Made by a program: the position numbers and the translations under genes. The notes under the pieces were generated by a model. That model was not told the origin of the DNA, searched no databases, and worked only from the letters and a program-made list of their open reading frames with translations. This document shows positions 23,765 through 35,680 of a stretch of 64,000 nucleotides of DNA, in pieces (within the stretch, counting starts at the first letter, position 1; the number at the start of each line of letters is the position of its first letter). Source of the DNA: Epiperipatus broadwayi (lineage: Eukaryota > Onychophora > Udeonychophora > Euonychophora > Peripatidae); contig JAQFVV010012419.1 of NCBI GenBank assembly GCA_028023455.1, forward strand, positions 186,001-250,000, in the 5' to 3' direction.

Positions 23765-26608
23765 CAGGGGTCGGCAGCCTATGGCACCCGTGCCATGCTT
23801 GGCATGCCAACGATTATCTATGGCACTCTGAATAAATTGAAATAGTAAAAAAATATATTTTAATTATAGCGTCTTTTTTTTTTTTTTACATTCAACATTA
23901 AATTTACAATCAAATTATTATTTATCAAAAAATAATACACTTGACTTCATTTAAAAGATATTTTTGTTTGCAAGCAAAATAAATTCTACATATTCACATT
24001 TTACTTCTGATAATATTAAAAAATGAGATCGTAATCTAAATAAAAAGCTTATTACGTTATCAATTCTAGAAAGCCATTTGTAGTTGAATGGTGGCACTTT
24101 TTCAAAAAAGATTATCATGGCATAGTGACTGAGAGATTCCCAAACTGTCCCACAAAAGACAAAAATGTGATATTCGCTTTCTTCAAGACTCTTGGACAAA
24201 TGAATATGGATTTGTACACCAAAAAGATTGTGCTATGTGTACATTATGCTCTGAAAGTATTGTGTGTTGTACCTCAAGTGTACAAAAACATTATCAAACT
24301 AAACATTTGTTCATGTTTAAAAACTCAGATGAAAAAAGTGAAGCTATAAAAAGGGCTATAAATAATAAAAATAAGAGTCATAGATCACATGACCATATTC
24401 TCTTAAGCTTGTAAGTTATAAACAATGAGGATTGTGAATTCCCCAACAAGCTTTGTGATAAATGCTTAGCCAGAGAAAGCATTTAAAATATCTCTGTCAG
24501 GAAGCCCCCCTCAAACCCCTGACCATGGTTTCATGCTTTGGCACTCATCAGAGAGGTGTCAGGGTAGGTTCAGACATGATATGTTTCTGCCTTTAAGACA
24601 CAAACTACTTATTTTAGTCAAATAATTGGAACTCAAAATAAAACCACCAAATGTAGTTATACAATTACTCATTGTGTGGCTTCAAAAGGCAAATCTTTCA
24701 CAGATGGACAATTCATCAAAGAAACGTTTTTGAAAAGTGCTGAGATCTTATTCAGTGTTCTACCTAATAAACAAACAATACCTTCTCAAATTCAATAAAT
24801 ACCAGCTTTTGCAAGATCAATTCAAAGAAGAATAACTGACATGGCTGAAGATGTAACAACAAAACAGAAAACCAGTTTACAACAAGCTGTTGCATTTAGT
24901 GTTGCTGTTGATGAAAGCACTGATGTAATAATGTGGCATGCCTAGCAATAGTTGCATGATATTGTGACAACAATCATATTTATGAAGAAATGTGTTGCTT
25001 GATTTCCCTTACTGATATAATGAAGGGACATGACATTTTCACTTCATTTTTCAATTATTTTGGAAAATCAAAAAATTAACATAAATAAAATATTTAGTGT
25101 TACTACTGATGCTAGCCATGCAATGGTCGGAAAGGAAAAGAGATTTGTTAAATTTCTTGAAAATCATATTGAACATCGAATATTGAGTTTCCACTGCATT
25201 ATACACCAGGAAAATTTGGTTGCAAAAATCTCATCACAATGCTTGAATTCTGTAATGGACAGTGTCATTAAAATAATTAATTTCATTGTTTCTTGTTCTT
25301 CATTAACACATAGGTAATTTAAATTTCTCTTGCAATAAATGAATAGTACATATATAGACCTCCCTCTACACAGCAATGTTCATTGGATTAGTCAAGGTAA
25401 TGTCTCAAACAGGTTTGTATCATGTCTAAAAGAAATCAAGATATTTCCTCATGGAAAAGAGCAACATATCCAGAAATAAATAATGAAGACTGGTTATGAA
25501 AATTGATGTTTCTGACTGATATAACTCAACACTTGAATGAGTTAAACTTGCATTTGCAAAGGAAGGGTCAAACAGTACAAGAACTTTTTGAATATTGGAA
25601 AGGATTTGCATCAAAATTAGATATATTTTGGCATGGTATTATCACTAACACCTACAAGTACTTTCCAAATGTAAAGGCCCATGCAAATCAATTTAATATT
25701 AAAAAAATGAACTTCAAAAATACATTGAAGCTCTCAGAGAAGAATTTTCCAAACAATGTGAAGACTTCCAAATACACACCCATATTTTTTTTCTTCATCA
25801 AACCTGACTTAATTGATTTAATGATGACTATTTGATTTAGCTCTTTTTGAGTGGATGGATATTGATAGTTTTGAAATGGAATTAATTAATGTCATCAGAA
25901 TTGTGGAAAACTAAATTTGTAGAATTGCAGAACACTCTTGAAGGGAACTGTCTAGAAAAGTTGGCTGTCATTCTCAATTGTTGGATATTATTACCTGAAA
26001 GATTTAATTCTTTGAAAAACACTGCTTGTGCTCTGCTTTCGGCATTTGGTTCAACTTACTTATGTAAACAAATTTTCTCACATATAAAAATATTTTGAGT
26101 TCACAAAGAAATTGCCTAACACGTGAACATTCAGAAGCATGTTTGAAGCCAAAAGTGACCATTTACATACCTGACATTGAGCAATTGAGCAAAGAGATAC
26201 AAGGCCAAGATTCACATTATTTTAATAATAAAAAATGGCTAATCATATTAGAATTCATGATATTTTGTTCTTATTTAAATTGTAAATTTTGTATGGGTAA
26301 AAAGTTGTAATTTATAATTTGTAATATAATTTTTAATAAGCATGTTAAAAATTACAAATTTAAAAAAAAAGGTACTTTTCACATGATTCTAAGTATTTTA
26401 AAATATTGAATGGCCAATAATATAAGATCCAATTTCATTGGATTTCAAAAGTATATATTATATAGTAGTATATATCATATAACTTTGAAGCTCATTATAA
26501 CAACCAATTTTGATAATAAATAATAAGATTGGTAAAATCATGTCGGCACGTGGAATAACATTGTAACATAGGTTCGGCACCACACTACTAAAAGGTTGCT
26601 GACCCCTG
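23765..26608 (+). mobile_element. full-length hAT DNA transposon (ZBED5-like), decayed
   Basis: The 2844-bp element starts CAGGGGTCGGCAGCCT and ends with the inverted counterpart AGGTTGCTGACCCCTG (14 of 16 matching). TTATACAG duplications flank both ends. A short palindromic stretch with GGCACCCGTGCC follows the left end, as in other hAT ends. The interior holds one transposase pseudogene in plus orientation. Moving elements of this class are cut and pasted by the transposase binding these ends. The ends look intact enough to be recognised in trans, but the gene is dead. Confidence 0.93.
24125..26290 (+). pseudogene. hAT transposase pseudogene (ZBED5/FAM200-like)
   Basis: Scattered frames give the parts of a ZBED5-type hAT transposase in order. 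FAFFK..DSWTNEYGF and a zinc-finger-like DCAMCTLC...HYQTKH lie at about 24170-24315. AVAFSVAVDESTDV, at about 24889-24930, is the first conserved acidic block of the RNase H-like core. Then come SVTTDASHAMVGK (25098-25136), SFHCIIHQENLVAKI (25185-25230) and DLPLHSNVHWISQGN (about 25358-25400). ITQHLNELNLHLQRKGQ follows near 25520-25570. The C-terminal dimerisation region has FGSTYLCKQIFSHIK (26047-26091) and LTREHSEACLKPKVT (26114-26158). More than ten stops and frameshifts inactivate it. The domain order is complete, so the element decayed after insertion rather than being internally deleted. Confidence 0.88.
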
Positions 26609-26616
26609 TTATACAG
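26609..26616 (+). repeat. right 8-bp target-site duplication of hAT element
   Basis: Exact copy of TTATACAG at 23757-23764. Confidence 0.95.
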
Positions 26617-27190
26617 CATAACAAATTATACCTCGAATTTTTACTATTTTTTTGACAAATAAAAGATATATGTATGAAACATGTACTGATGAAATGCTTT
26701 CAATGATTTTTTTAAGACATTTGTTTTACAGAAATTGTAATAGATTTAACTAACTGATTTAATTATGAGGGCAATTTTAAATTGGAGGTAATAATAAGAC
26801 ACACAACTTTTAAAATCATTTCAATCATTTAAAAATAGATTTATAATATGATGTACAAAACTAAATGAGCTTTCTATTAATTAATTTCAGGAAATAAGTC
26901 TCCTGTAATCATTTTGACTGAAAAAAAATAAGAGGGAGAGAATTTAAAGTTAATAGCTGATTGAATTTTGTACTTGGCAATTTCAGTAAGTCAATATTAT
27001 AAATAAACCAACAAAAATTAATTTAAATTTGCCGCATCAAAATAATATGAGATTTTTAGAAGAATTGCTATTTTAAATTTAAGAGAAAAATTAAAAGACA
27101 CATTTTAAACCCAGCCGTATAAACATTACACAGATATATATAAAATATAGATTAATATTTATTTGTAAAACAAGTAAAATAGAATCAATG
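26617..27190. other. AT-rich sequence without recognised gene
   Basis: Nothing recognised. Confidence 0.4.
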
Positions 27191-27640
27191 GCTTGTGGTG
27201 AATTGGACATTACCTCAGAATCAATTGGTAGGCATTCCATGGCTTGAAACATGCAATTATACAGTCAGATCATTTCAGTATTCCTTAACACAGACAGTCT
27301 CCGGCTAGATGTTGAAAGCACTGGAAAGGCATTGATGGGCTGGTAGAAACAGAGCTCCAGTGAGCAATGCCGATCGTTTCACCCCATCATTTCTTTAATC
27401 ACGATATACTGTAAATCTAAACTACTTTCTTCAGTGAACTCTTCAAAAAAAATAATCCTTCAATCAAAAATTTTTACTATTTATTTGATCTGGCTTTATC
27501 TATAGGATTCAATCTACAGTGACAACTGCCAATTGCAATCGCTCTAAGTGTTTCTCTGAGGTTGGTGCCTGCTTTGGAGGGAAATCTATAATTCTGCATT
27601 AACGTGCCCCAAGAGTTGATTTGCTAATTAAAAAAAATAA
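27190..27640. other. mixed-composition noncoding patch, candidate regulatory element
   Basis: Two stretches (about 27290-27400 and 27510-27620) have near-balanced base composition, few repeats and no coding frame. They include GAGCAATGCCGATCGTTTCA, GACAACTGCCAATTGCAATC and homeodomain-like TAATTA sites at the right edge. Such islands in AT-rich transposon-filled DNA are often unique host sequence. Regulatory function is only inferred. Confidence 0.25.
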
Positions 27641-28470
27641 CAACAAGCATATTAAGTTTATCAGTCATTGTATTAACAAAGCCCATTTAATTAAAGTTTA
27701 GATTAACAAAAATGTAGATTTTATTCAGAAAAATTTTAGGAATTTGGTACAATGACTTTCAAACTGATATTTGACATAAACTTAAATAGAAATTTACAAT
27801 CTATTTCTTACAAATATTACATTGTTTAAATAATTGATTCTCAAATGTACATTGATTAAAAGTTAAATATAAAATGTTACCAACTGATTAATTTAGAAAA
27901 AATGAACTTTAATAAACAATTTGAAATATTTGTAACATTTTATAGATATCTAGGATTCAATTCAATTTAATAAAATAAACATAATATACAGTTTTACAAA
28001 TATTATAAAATAAATAAACTTTTATAAAAGGTTAGTTAATCATAAAATACAAATTAATTAGATACAAGATTACAATATTGCTTATAATTATACTACCACC
28101 AATTATGAGGTGGGTGTCAGTTACTTTAAAAGCTTGGGTTCAAACCCACACTAGTGCTGATGACATTGGCACTAGGAGAAGCAGAAATGTGTACTATATT
28201 TTTAGCTTCAATATATAGCAAACTAAGCATGGTCATTTGTACGACCTGTTAATTACATTATACACTTCTTTAAAAAAAACTAATGCTAGAGTTTTATATA
28301 TCTTCTCTTATATACATTCAATATTTAATTTATTTTTAATTACACCTACATTAAGTTTATAAAGACCTATGGCACATAAATTATTTTTACCACAATTTAC
28401 ACATTTATATAATTTAACTTATTTCCTTAATCATACCATTTTTACATTTAAACCGCATTGGTGCCAGTTT
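27641..28470. other. AT-rich sequence with a possible SINE fragment
   Basis: GAGGTGGGTGTCAGTTACTT and, 20 bases on, GGGTTCAAACCCACAC (B-box-like, about 28136-28150) suggest a tRNA-derived SINE at about 28090-28200. The rest holds nothing recognised. Confidence 0.35.
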
Positions 28471-29923
28471 TACTGTACCGGATTATACTCCCCTGTGGAA
28501 TTCTATTCCTAATCTTGCACTGAACATGAAGTGATCAAAATTTAATAGGTAAAGAACTGGATATCAATTTAGCCGATTGTCTGTACTCATATATATTGGT
28601 ACTTCCAGCCAAACTGATAGAAAGAGTGAATTGACCAGACTCTGCCAGTTAAAACCCCCTTTAGTTGATATCTTACTCAAATGCCCAAATGTTTAGGACT
28701 TATGGCAATTACACACTTTTGAAAAGTCTATTTACATATAGCTATTGCGCGCCACTTTCAGAAAAGAAAAAAAAATGAATTTTTCCCCCTCCTAGAAAGG
28801 TGTGCAATACCATAAGTTCAGCAGAGCATGAGAATAAGATTTAACACCCTGGTAGAGTGATATCCCATGTGGCTAGCTCAGTAATCTACATCAAGGGTCT
28901 TCAATGGGTAAGTTAAATGGTTATTACAGGTACATGGTTGATAAGAAAAGAATACATTTTTATCAAATAAATAATATGAAAATGAAACTAGTTTAATATC
29001 ATGATTAAATATTTATTTAATCCCAAATACCCACAACCGTTTCATACTAATAATGATATAATAAAAAAGAATACTAAATAATTAATTATCACAAACCCAT
29101 ATATATAAAATACATATTTTGCAGGTTCATCCATGTTAAAATATACTGATGTTTCAACTTGGTCACACAAAACATCCACAGAGTTACCTTTTATAACTCT
29201 GTGGATGGCTTGTGTGACCAAGTCAAAATGTCAGTATATTAATATTAAAAGTTTTTAACATGGATGAACCTGCAAAATATGTATTTTATATATTTAACCC
29301 GTACAATTCTTCGTTTTAACATATATATATATATTCGAGGCATTGAAATAGATAAAATACAATTTTAAATAAGAAAAATAATAAATCCCTAAAGCTATCT
29401 TCAATGTTTTAAAAGGAATGGAAGTGGTCTGAGCTTTTACCCTGTAGAAATAAGTTATACTTTGTGTGATTTGATGTACAGATATTTTCAGATAAGACAT
29501 TTTCAGTCATACTGGCATACACTTTTACTCAGGACTTTAACCTTTTTATTGATAGTAAATATAATAAAAAACAACAACTATGCATACGTATATTTGCACT
29601 ATGAAATATTTCACTAATTTTATATTTTCCAACATGTCAATAAGGTTGCATTAGCTCAGATACTATATAGTATTCAACATAACGTACCGTATCTATTTGC
29701 CTTTTATGATAAATTCTTATACATGTTTATACGAGCAGCACAATTATACACTCCCTCTATTCTAAATATAAAGTTATTAGTGGACTTGCTTACGGGAAAT
29801 TCACAATAAATAAACCCTTTGGCACTCATCGTAAGGTACCACAATGATAAAAATAACTTAAGGATATACGGATGAATACATTTCAGATACACAACATGAG
29901 GTATCATATTTACTGAATGTTAC
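28471..29923. repeat. unnamed 1.2-kb interspersed repeat, copy B (with insertion)
   Basis: Matches copy A at 12884-14114 along its length, from ACTGTACCGGATTATACTCC to GAGGTATCATATTTAC. The main difference is about 225 extra bases at 29104-29325, a foldback insertion in the CCATATATATA stretch. It abuts the tandem array starting at 29921. Divergence between A and B is about 5-8% by eye. Confidence 0.7.
29104..29290. repeat. foldback element 3, inserted in repeat copy B
   Basis: Arms at 29104-29185 and 29194-29290 are inverted copies, with ACCTTTTA between. They share TATAAAATACATATTTTGCA, GGTTCATCCATGTTAAAA and ACTCTGTGGATG. Read on the minus strand, the left arm ends GTTGAAACATCAGTA, close to the GAAACATCAG of the Penelope tail at 1394-1403. 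The matching site in copy A (about 13512-13522) lacks it, so it is an insertion into a TA-rich target. Confidence 0.85.
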
Positions 29924-31150
29924 AACTCAATGTTTGATTTATGGCATTATAGTTTTTAAATATTGTTTTTTAAAATTATAATACTGATTCAGTATATAGC
30001 GTTGATAGACTGGACTGATATTTTTAAAATAGCATTTATTATTTTTTTAATGATCACTATATTTTAACAGGTTTTTGTAAATATTGCAATGTTTGATTAT
30101 GACTATATATATAAATTAGCAATTTTGGTTTATTTTAAAGTATTTTTTAATTTTCACCTCTTTTTCTTTTCTCGCACTTTTTTCCATAGTATAACCTTTA
30201 GCTATTTAATGTGATGTTACAACTCAATGTTTGATTTACAGCATTATAGTTTTTAAATATTGTTTTTTTTTAAATTATAATACTGATTCAGTATATAGCG
30301 TTGATAGTACAGACTGATATTTTTAAAATAGCATTTATAATTTTTCTAATGATCGCTATATTTTAATGGGTTTTTGTAAATATTGCAATGTTTGATTATG
30401 ACTATATATATAAATTAGAGTTTTTGGTTTATTTTAAAGTATTTTTTAATTTTCACCTCTTTTTCTTTTCCCACACTTTTTTCCCATCAATGTTTCATTA
30501 TGACTATATATATATAAATTAGCGTTTTTGGTTTATTTTAAAGTATTTTTTAATTTTCACCACTTTTTCTATTCCCACACTTTTTTTCCATAGTATAACC
30601 TGTGGCTATTTAATGTGATGTTACAACTCAATGTTTCATTTATAGCATTATAGTTTTTAAATATTGTTTTTTTCAAATTATAATACTGATTCAGTATATA
30701 GCGATGATAGACCGGACTGATATTTTTAAAATTGCATTTATTATTTTTCTAATGATCGCTATATTTTAACGGGTTTTTGTAAATATTGCAATGTTTGATT
30801 ATGACTATATATATATAAATTAGCGTTTTTGGTTTATTTTAAAGTATTTTTCAATGTTCACCTCTTTTTCTTTTCCCGCACTTTTTTTTGATAGTAGCAC
30901 CTTAGGCCATTTAATGTGACATTTTCCTGCCATTTTTTTAAGTGTTTTGACTATATATATAAAATAGCATTTTTGGTTTATTTTAAAATATTTTTCAATG
31001 TTCACCTCTTTTTCTTTTCCCCCACTTATTTTTTGATAGTAGAACCTTAGGCTATTTAATGTGACGTTTTCCCGCCATTTTTTTAAGTTTAGTCCTTCGC
31101 ACCACCTTTTTTAATTATAGTGCCTCAGATGTTTTACTTTTTTGAAAAAT
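29921..31150. repeat. tandem array of about 300-400-base units
   Basis: The module TTACAACTCAATGTTT recurs at about 29921, 30216 and 30622. The module TTTTTGGTTTATTTTAAAG recurs at about 30125, 30423, 30525, 30825 and 30972, each followed by TTTTCACCTCTTTTTCTTTTC-like sequence. The right end includes ACCTTAGGC modules near 30899 and 31043 that are complementary to the AAGGCACT array at 5.5-8.4 kb. Units are irregular, with partial copies. Confidence 0.75.
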
Positions 31151-31625
31151 GAGTGTTTTTAGTCAATGACATATATCGCTTGCATGTGCCAGCAGCCTTT
31201 TTGAGTGTTTACAAATTCAAAATGGATGCCGAGCACATACTATATCAGCACCTCAATTTCTTTATCTGCTGATGCAATATTTTTTTATATTTGTGATAAA
31301 ATAATTTATTTTACTTTAAAGTTTTTTCCATAATTTTTAAATTGTATACATTTGCATTTTCTTTATGATTTATTACAGTTTATTTTAATATTATATACAC
31401 ACATATATCATTAATCATTTATTTTAATATTCATTCTTTGTGGTTGGCTTTATGGTCTGTGGTTAAATAAACAGTGAATGATGAAGCACGCATATATGGC
31501 TATATATATATATATATATATGTATAGCTTTATTATATAGTTATGTATTTTATTTGTTAATTATATCATAACTCTGAAAAAGACTGCAGAACAGTTAAAA
31601 TGTAAAATTGGATAGGCATATAGGT
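31151..31625. other. AT-rich spacer
   Basis: Contains a (TA)n run at about 31501-31522. No gene recognised. Confidence 0.4.
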
Positions 31626-31629
31626 ACAA

Positions 31630-33616
31630 TAAAAGATTTTTGCTAAAAAGTGTTCAAAGTAGCTGCCTTTGATTCTATCCAACTCAATAACCTTTTAAAC
31701 TTACTTGGTGAACATGATATTTTTACTGGAATTATAAACATTATTAGAAACCTCCTCTACAATTGTGAAGTGAGCATCTCACTGAAAGGGAAGCTTTCTC
31801 CCCCATTCTACACCACATCCTCCATTCCACAGGGCTCTCCTCTGAATGCCCTGTTTTTCATCACTTACCTCAACCCTCTGCTTTTTCAAATTGAGTGATC
31901 TCTTCCTGGCATTTATATTCCAATTTTAAATACATAAATTCATCACATCATCTATATGGATGACTTGGTCATTTTCCTTCCATCAAAAAAATTAATTCCC
32001 AGACTTTTATCAATACTTAAAGAATTCTCTGATCAATCCGGCCTCCAGTTTAATATGACCAAGTCATCTGCCTGGTATATATCCTCGGATAAGACCATTC
32101 CAGGACCATTTGCAGTGAAGCCACAAAACTTCTTGGGCTTCCCTATATTTAAATCTGCTTTCGCCATGAGAAGATCTATCCAAGGAAAGCTACTTCAATC
32201 CACACAGAGAATCACATCCTCTCTATCCAAAGTTTACATGTCCATGTTCACCAAGTCCTCCATTATCAATATTCTAATATTCCTTAGAATATCATATTTC
32301 ACCCCAGTAGTGAATTTTACCAAAGTCTTCATCAGGAAGATACACAAGATGTGCACTGATCTAATTAGAGGGGGCAAAAGTGCAACTATAAGCTTGAGAA
32401 ATCTATGAAACACACAAAATTCAATGGATTATCCCTACATTCCATAGATACTTTTATATTTCAATGTTCCTACAATTCTTTCTACAGAATGTGTCTGCAG
32501 TATTCCAACTATTCACCCCCCAGAGAGGTCACCCCCACAGATAAGCCTCCCCCATTAGGACCAATTTGCTGGCAACCCTCACATATGTTATCTCCAAACA
32601 TACTATGCTTCCTAACAAATTGTTTTCAATGAAAATCAAGCTCTGGGATGCATACTACATCCTTAATCCTGATGTTTCTGCAGGATCAACTCTCCTCAGG
32701 CTTAACAACCATCTGCTAATCAAGAAATTTAAGCAATGGTTCCTTGAACCCAAATATTTTGATTTCCTGATGAAGATAAATATTAATGCCTTGCCTACTA
32801 AACACTTTCTGGTGCATCGCTAAGGATTCTCAAACATAAAATTCACTTGCTCTCTATTCCTCAGAGAGGATGAAACTTTTCTTCACCTCCTTTGCCACTG
32901 TGTTTCTCTCCACCCCTACAGAGTCCTTGTAGCCTCAATGTTAAATAACAATATGCCTGCTCTGTCAACTCTCATTGACAATATACTATGTGGATCTATT
33001 CTGGAGATACAATTAATAACATTTGTACTGTTCTCACTATGGTACACATGGTGCTGTATTGCCTTTAATCATGCACTGGAATGTCCGCTCGAGCTCTATA
33101 TTAACAAAATTGAAAAAATTTGAAAAAGGGACCAGAATTTGGCCCCCTCTTACATCTATGATTCTACATGGAGATTATGGACCTGGACCCCAAAAGCTGA
33201 TCCCTTTCATTCCTGAATAGAAAGCTCTTACCCTGGAGAGTGATTTGAGGCTGAATGGCCTGCATCCCTTGTGATGACTTGCCTTATTCTGCGTGGTTAT
33301 TGCCCAGACCCTGAGTTTTATGGAAGTAACCTCCAATATGAAGGGTCGATGTGATCATGCAGAGCATGGACAAAAGATCAGATTTATTGTTGAACTGTAT
33401 AAGACATGCAAGCACGTTCACCTATCAACAGGATACTATTCCGGACCTGTTTCTTGCTGATATGCTTCATATTAATCCTTTAAGCTGGTGTCAGCAAGAT
33501 ATCAATATTAAACTTTTATCCCCCTGATTATCATGTAATATATTCTATGTATAACTGTTATCATATGTTGTAACCAAATTTCTGAATAAAAATTCTATAT
33601 TTTATAAAAAAAAAAA
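31630..33616 (+). mobile_element. 5'-truncated L1/Tx1-like LINE, copy 2
   Basis: Same family as the LINE at 5808-8134, truncated deeper (it starts at the AFDS motif) and ending in an A-tract at 33606-33616 after GAATAAAAATTCTATATTTT. The order of RT, linker and zinc-binding end is conserved. It also lies next to the AAGGCACT-type array, here in inverted relative orientation. Confidence 0.75.
31650..33110 (+). pseudogene. LINE reverse transcriptase, copy 2 (fragmented)
   Basis: Pieces in different frames reconstruct the same RT order as copy 1. AAFDSIQLNNLL comes first, then SSIPQGSPLNALFFITYLNP, and MDDLVIFLPSKK with the catalytic Asp pair near 31955-31965 (Tyr replaced by Met). Next are KSSAWYISSDK, FLGFPIFKSA, and KFNGLSLHSI, equal to LNGLGLHTV in copy 1. 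The C-terminal EDETFLHLLCHC keeps the His and Cys residues of the zinc-binding end, but the first Cys pair is damaged (about 32850-32905). Stops at 31897, 32406 and 32630 and frame changes make it dead. It is more decayed than copy 1. Confidence 0.75.
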
Positions 33617-34819
33617 CATTTATTATTGAAGTATTTTGTACATGTTTACAAAATAATAAATTATCTTTGTTTTACAGATATATTTTATATGCACATACAT
33701 TTTACTTCTCTCTTAATTCTAAAAATACTGGCTTTAATGATATATTGAAATGGTGCATATATGCTTGCTTCATTTTTTTTAAGTCTGCCATCTTTTCCTT
33801 GAATCCTCACACACATAAATAATCAACATATGTGTGTGTACAGTTGTATTATATATTAAAATAGAAAATGGCTGAAAGTAAACTTAAGAAAATGTCAATA
33901 AAAGTTCAAGTTAAAATAAATAATTATTTAAAGTAAGGCACAAAACAATAGGAAAAGCTTTACTAATGGAACTAATCCATTAAATAAAAATCAGTGTCTT
34001 ATTTAAACTCAATGGTAACAATCAGCAATATAGTTATGGAGCAACACCTTTCTGGCAAGAATATATTAAAAATTTCTATATACAAAAATAAAGACAAATG
34101 TGGCAGGAAACAAAGATAAGATAGAATAAGAAGGCAAAATAAGTACGGAAAAAGTAATGGAAAACCTTTTAACTAAAGGAAAAGTGTGAAAATTCATTAA
34201 ATCATCTTGTGAGATTTAGAAGTTCACCACGGCACCTTAAAAGAGATATAATCCTCTTAAGGTGCATTGTTATAGGTCAAATAAAAAAATACATTTTAGG
34301 TAGGTATCAGATATAAATATTTTTTAAGAGAAGCTACCTATAAAAAGGCTGCAGAAAGGAGTTTGCTATTAACTGAATGGAGACCATTTGATTTTTCTTG
34401 AAGGCCTTAAAGGAATTGAGCAGGGTAAATTCCTAATATCCATTCCATATGTTCTTGTTGTTGCAGCTGTTATTACTATGTGATTATTCATATAGTATAT
34501 GAACATGGATGGGCTGCTCACCAAAGGCATTAGTCAGCAAGGTAAGTTTATTGGCTTTTTACCTCTGAGTTTAAGATCAAGAAACACCATGGTCTTTCTT
34601 CTCAGTTGCCTGATAAGTCAGAATGAATGTTTGTGTAAATGATAAATATTTTTCCAATATATATATATAATTATGACAGACAAAAATTAATTATGGCCCT
34701 TATTCCCAGGTCGTTGTAAAGTCAGCAACCAAGGCAGCAATTGGTGGCAGAAAGTGGAGGGTGCTAAAAATCCCCTGATTGCTGACCTAGGCTGCCATTT
34801 GATGATGACTTTCTATTTA
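33617..34819. other. AT-rich sequence leading into the RTE element
   Basis: No domain recognised. The part from about 34690 to 34819 has mixed composition and may be the 5' region of the RTE-type element, because it runs directly into its endonuclease start. Confidence 0.35.
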
Positions 34820-35600
34820 GGTACTTACAACTGCAGATCAATTTCAAGTGAAGGAAGATTGCAAGAATTAGAAGAAAAACTGTCATATTAAATGGGACTT
34901 TATTTGACTTTGTAAACATAGAAGAAGAGGTGAAGAGACAATTGATTTAAAAAGTGGACATGTATTCTATTATAAAGCCACAAATATTGGAAATACAAGT
35001 GGAGTAGGATTCATTATAAATAAAAAGTGGAAGAACAACATTGTGGAGATTGATGGTGTATCGGACAGAGTAGCAAGATTAGTTATACAACTTAATAGCA
35101 GATACCAAATGCAGATAATTCAGGTTTATGCCCCAACAAGTTCTCATAGTGATGAAGTAGCAGAAGATTTTTATATGAATTACAAAAGGCTTTTTATCAG
35201 AGTAAACAACCATTTAAAATTGTTGTGGGAGACTTTAATGCTAGAATTGGTAAACAAATGAAAGATGAAAGTGCTGTAGGTAATTTTGGTTATGGTAATA
35301 GAAATGAGAGAGGACATAGACTTGTGAAGTTTGCAGAAAAAAAAACTTTATATTATGAATTCTTTTTTTTGAAAAAAATGTTAAAAGGAAATGGACATGG
35401 AAGCATCCAAATGAAGGTACAGCAGAATTGGATTATATTTTGACTAACAGAAAATACATATTTCAAGATTGTAATGTTCTTAATAAATTTAACACAGGAA
35501 GTGATCATCGATTAGTAAGATGTAAGATATGTGTTAATGCAAAACTAGAGAGACAAAAATTATTAAGAAAAACAATATTTATAGTTGATATTCCTAATCT
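34820..35600 (+). pseudogene. RTE endonuclease domain, frameshifted
   Basis: GTYNCRSISSEGRLQELEEK at 34820-34879 is the start of the AP-type endonuclease that nicks target DNA. After stops, the reading continues with SGHVFYYKATN and SGVGFIINKKW, then RVARLVIQLNSRYQMQIIQV and YAPTSSHSDE (about 35140). The catalytic GDFNARIG is at about 35228-35251 in another frame. LDYILTNRK and the catalytic SDHRLVR lie at about 35425-35522. Three frames are used, so the domain is dead, although the key Asp, Asn and His residues remain. Confidence 0.8.
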
Positions 35601-35680
35601 TCAGAAACATTCTAATGAATTTAAATTAGAACTTTACAAATCGGTTTCAAGTATTAGTAGATTTTGAACATGATTCAGAT

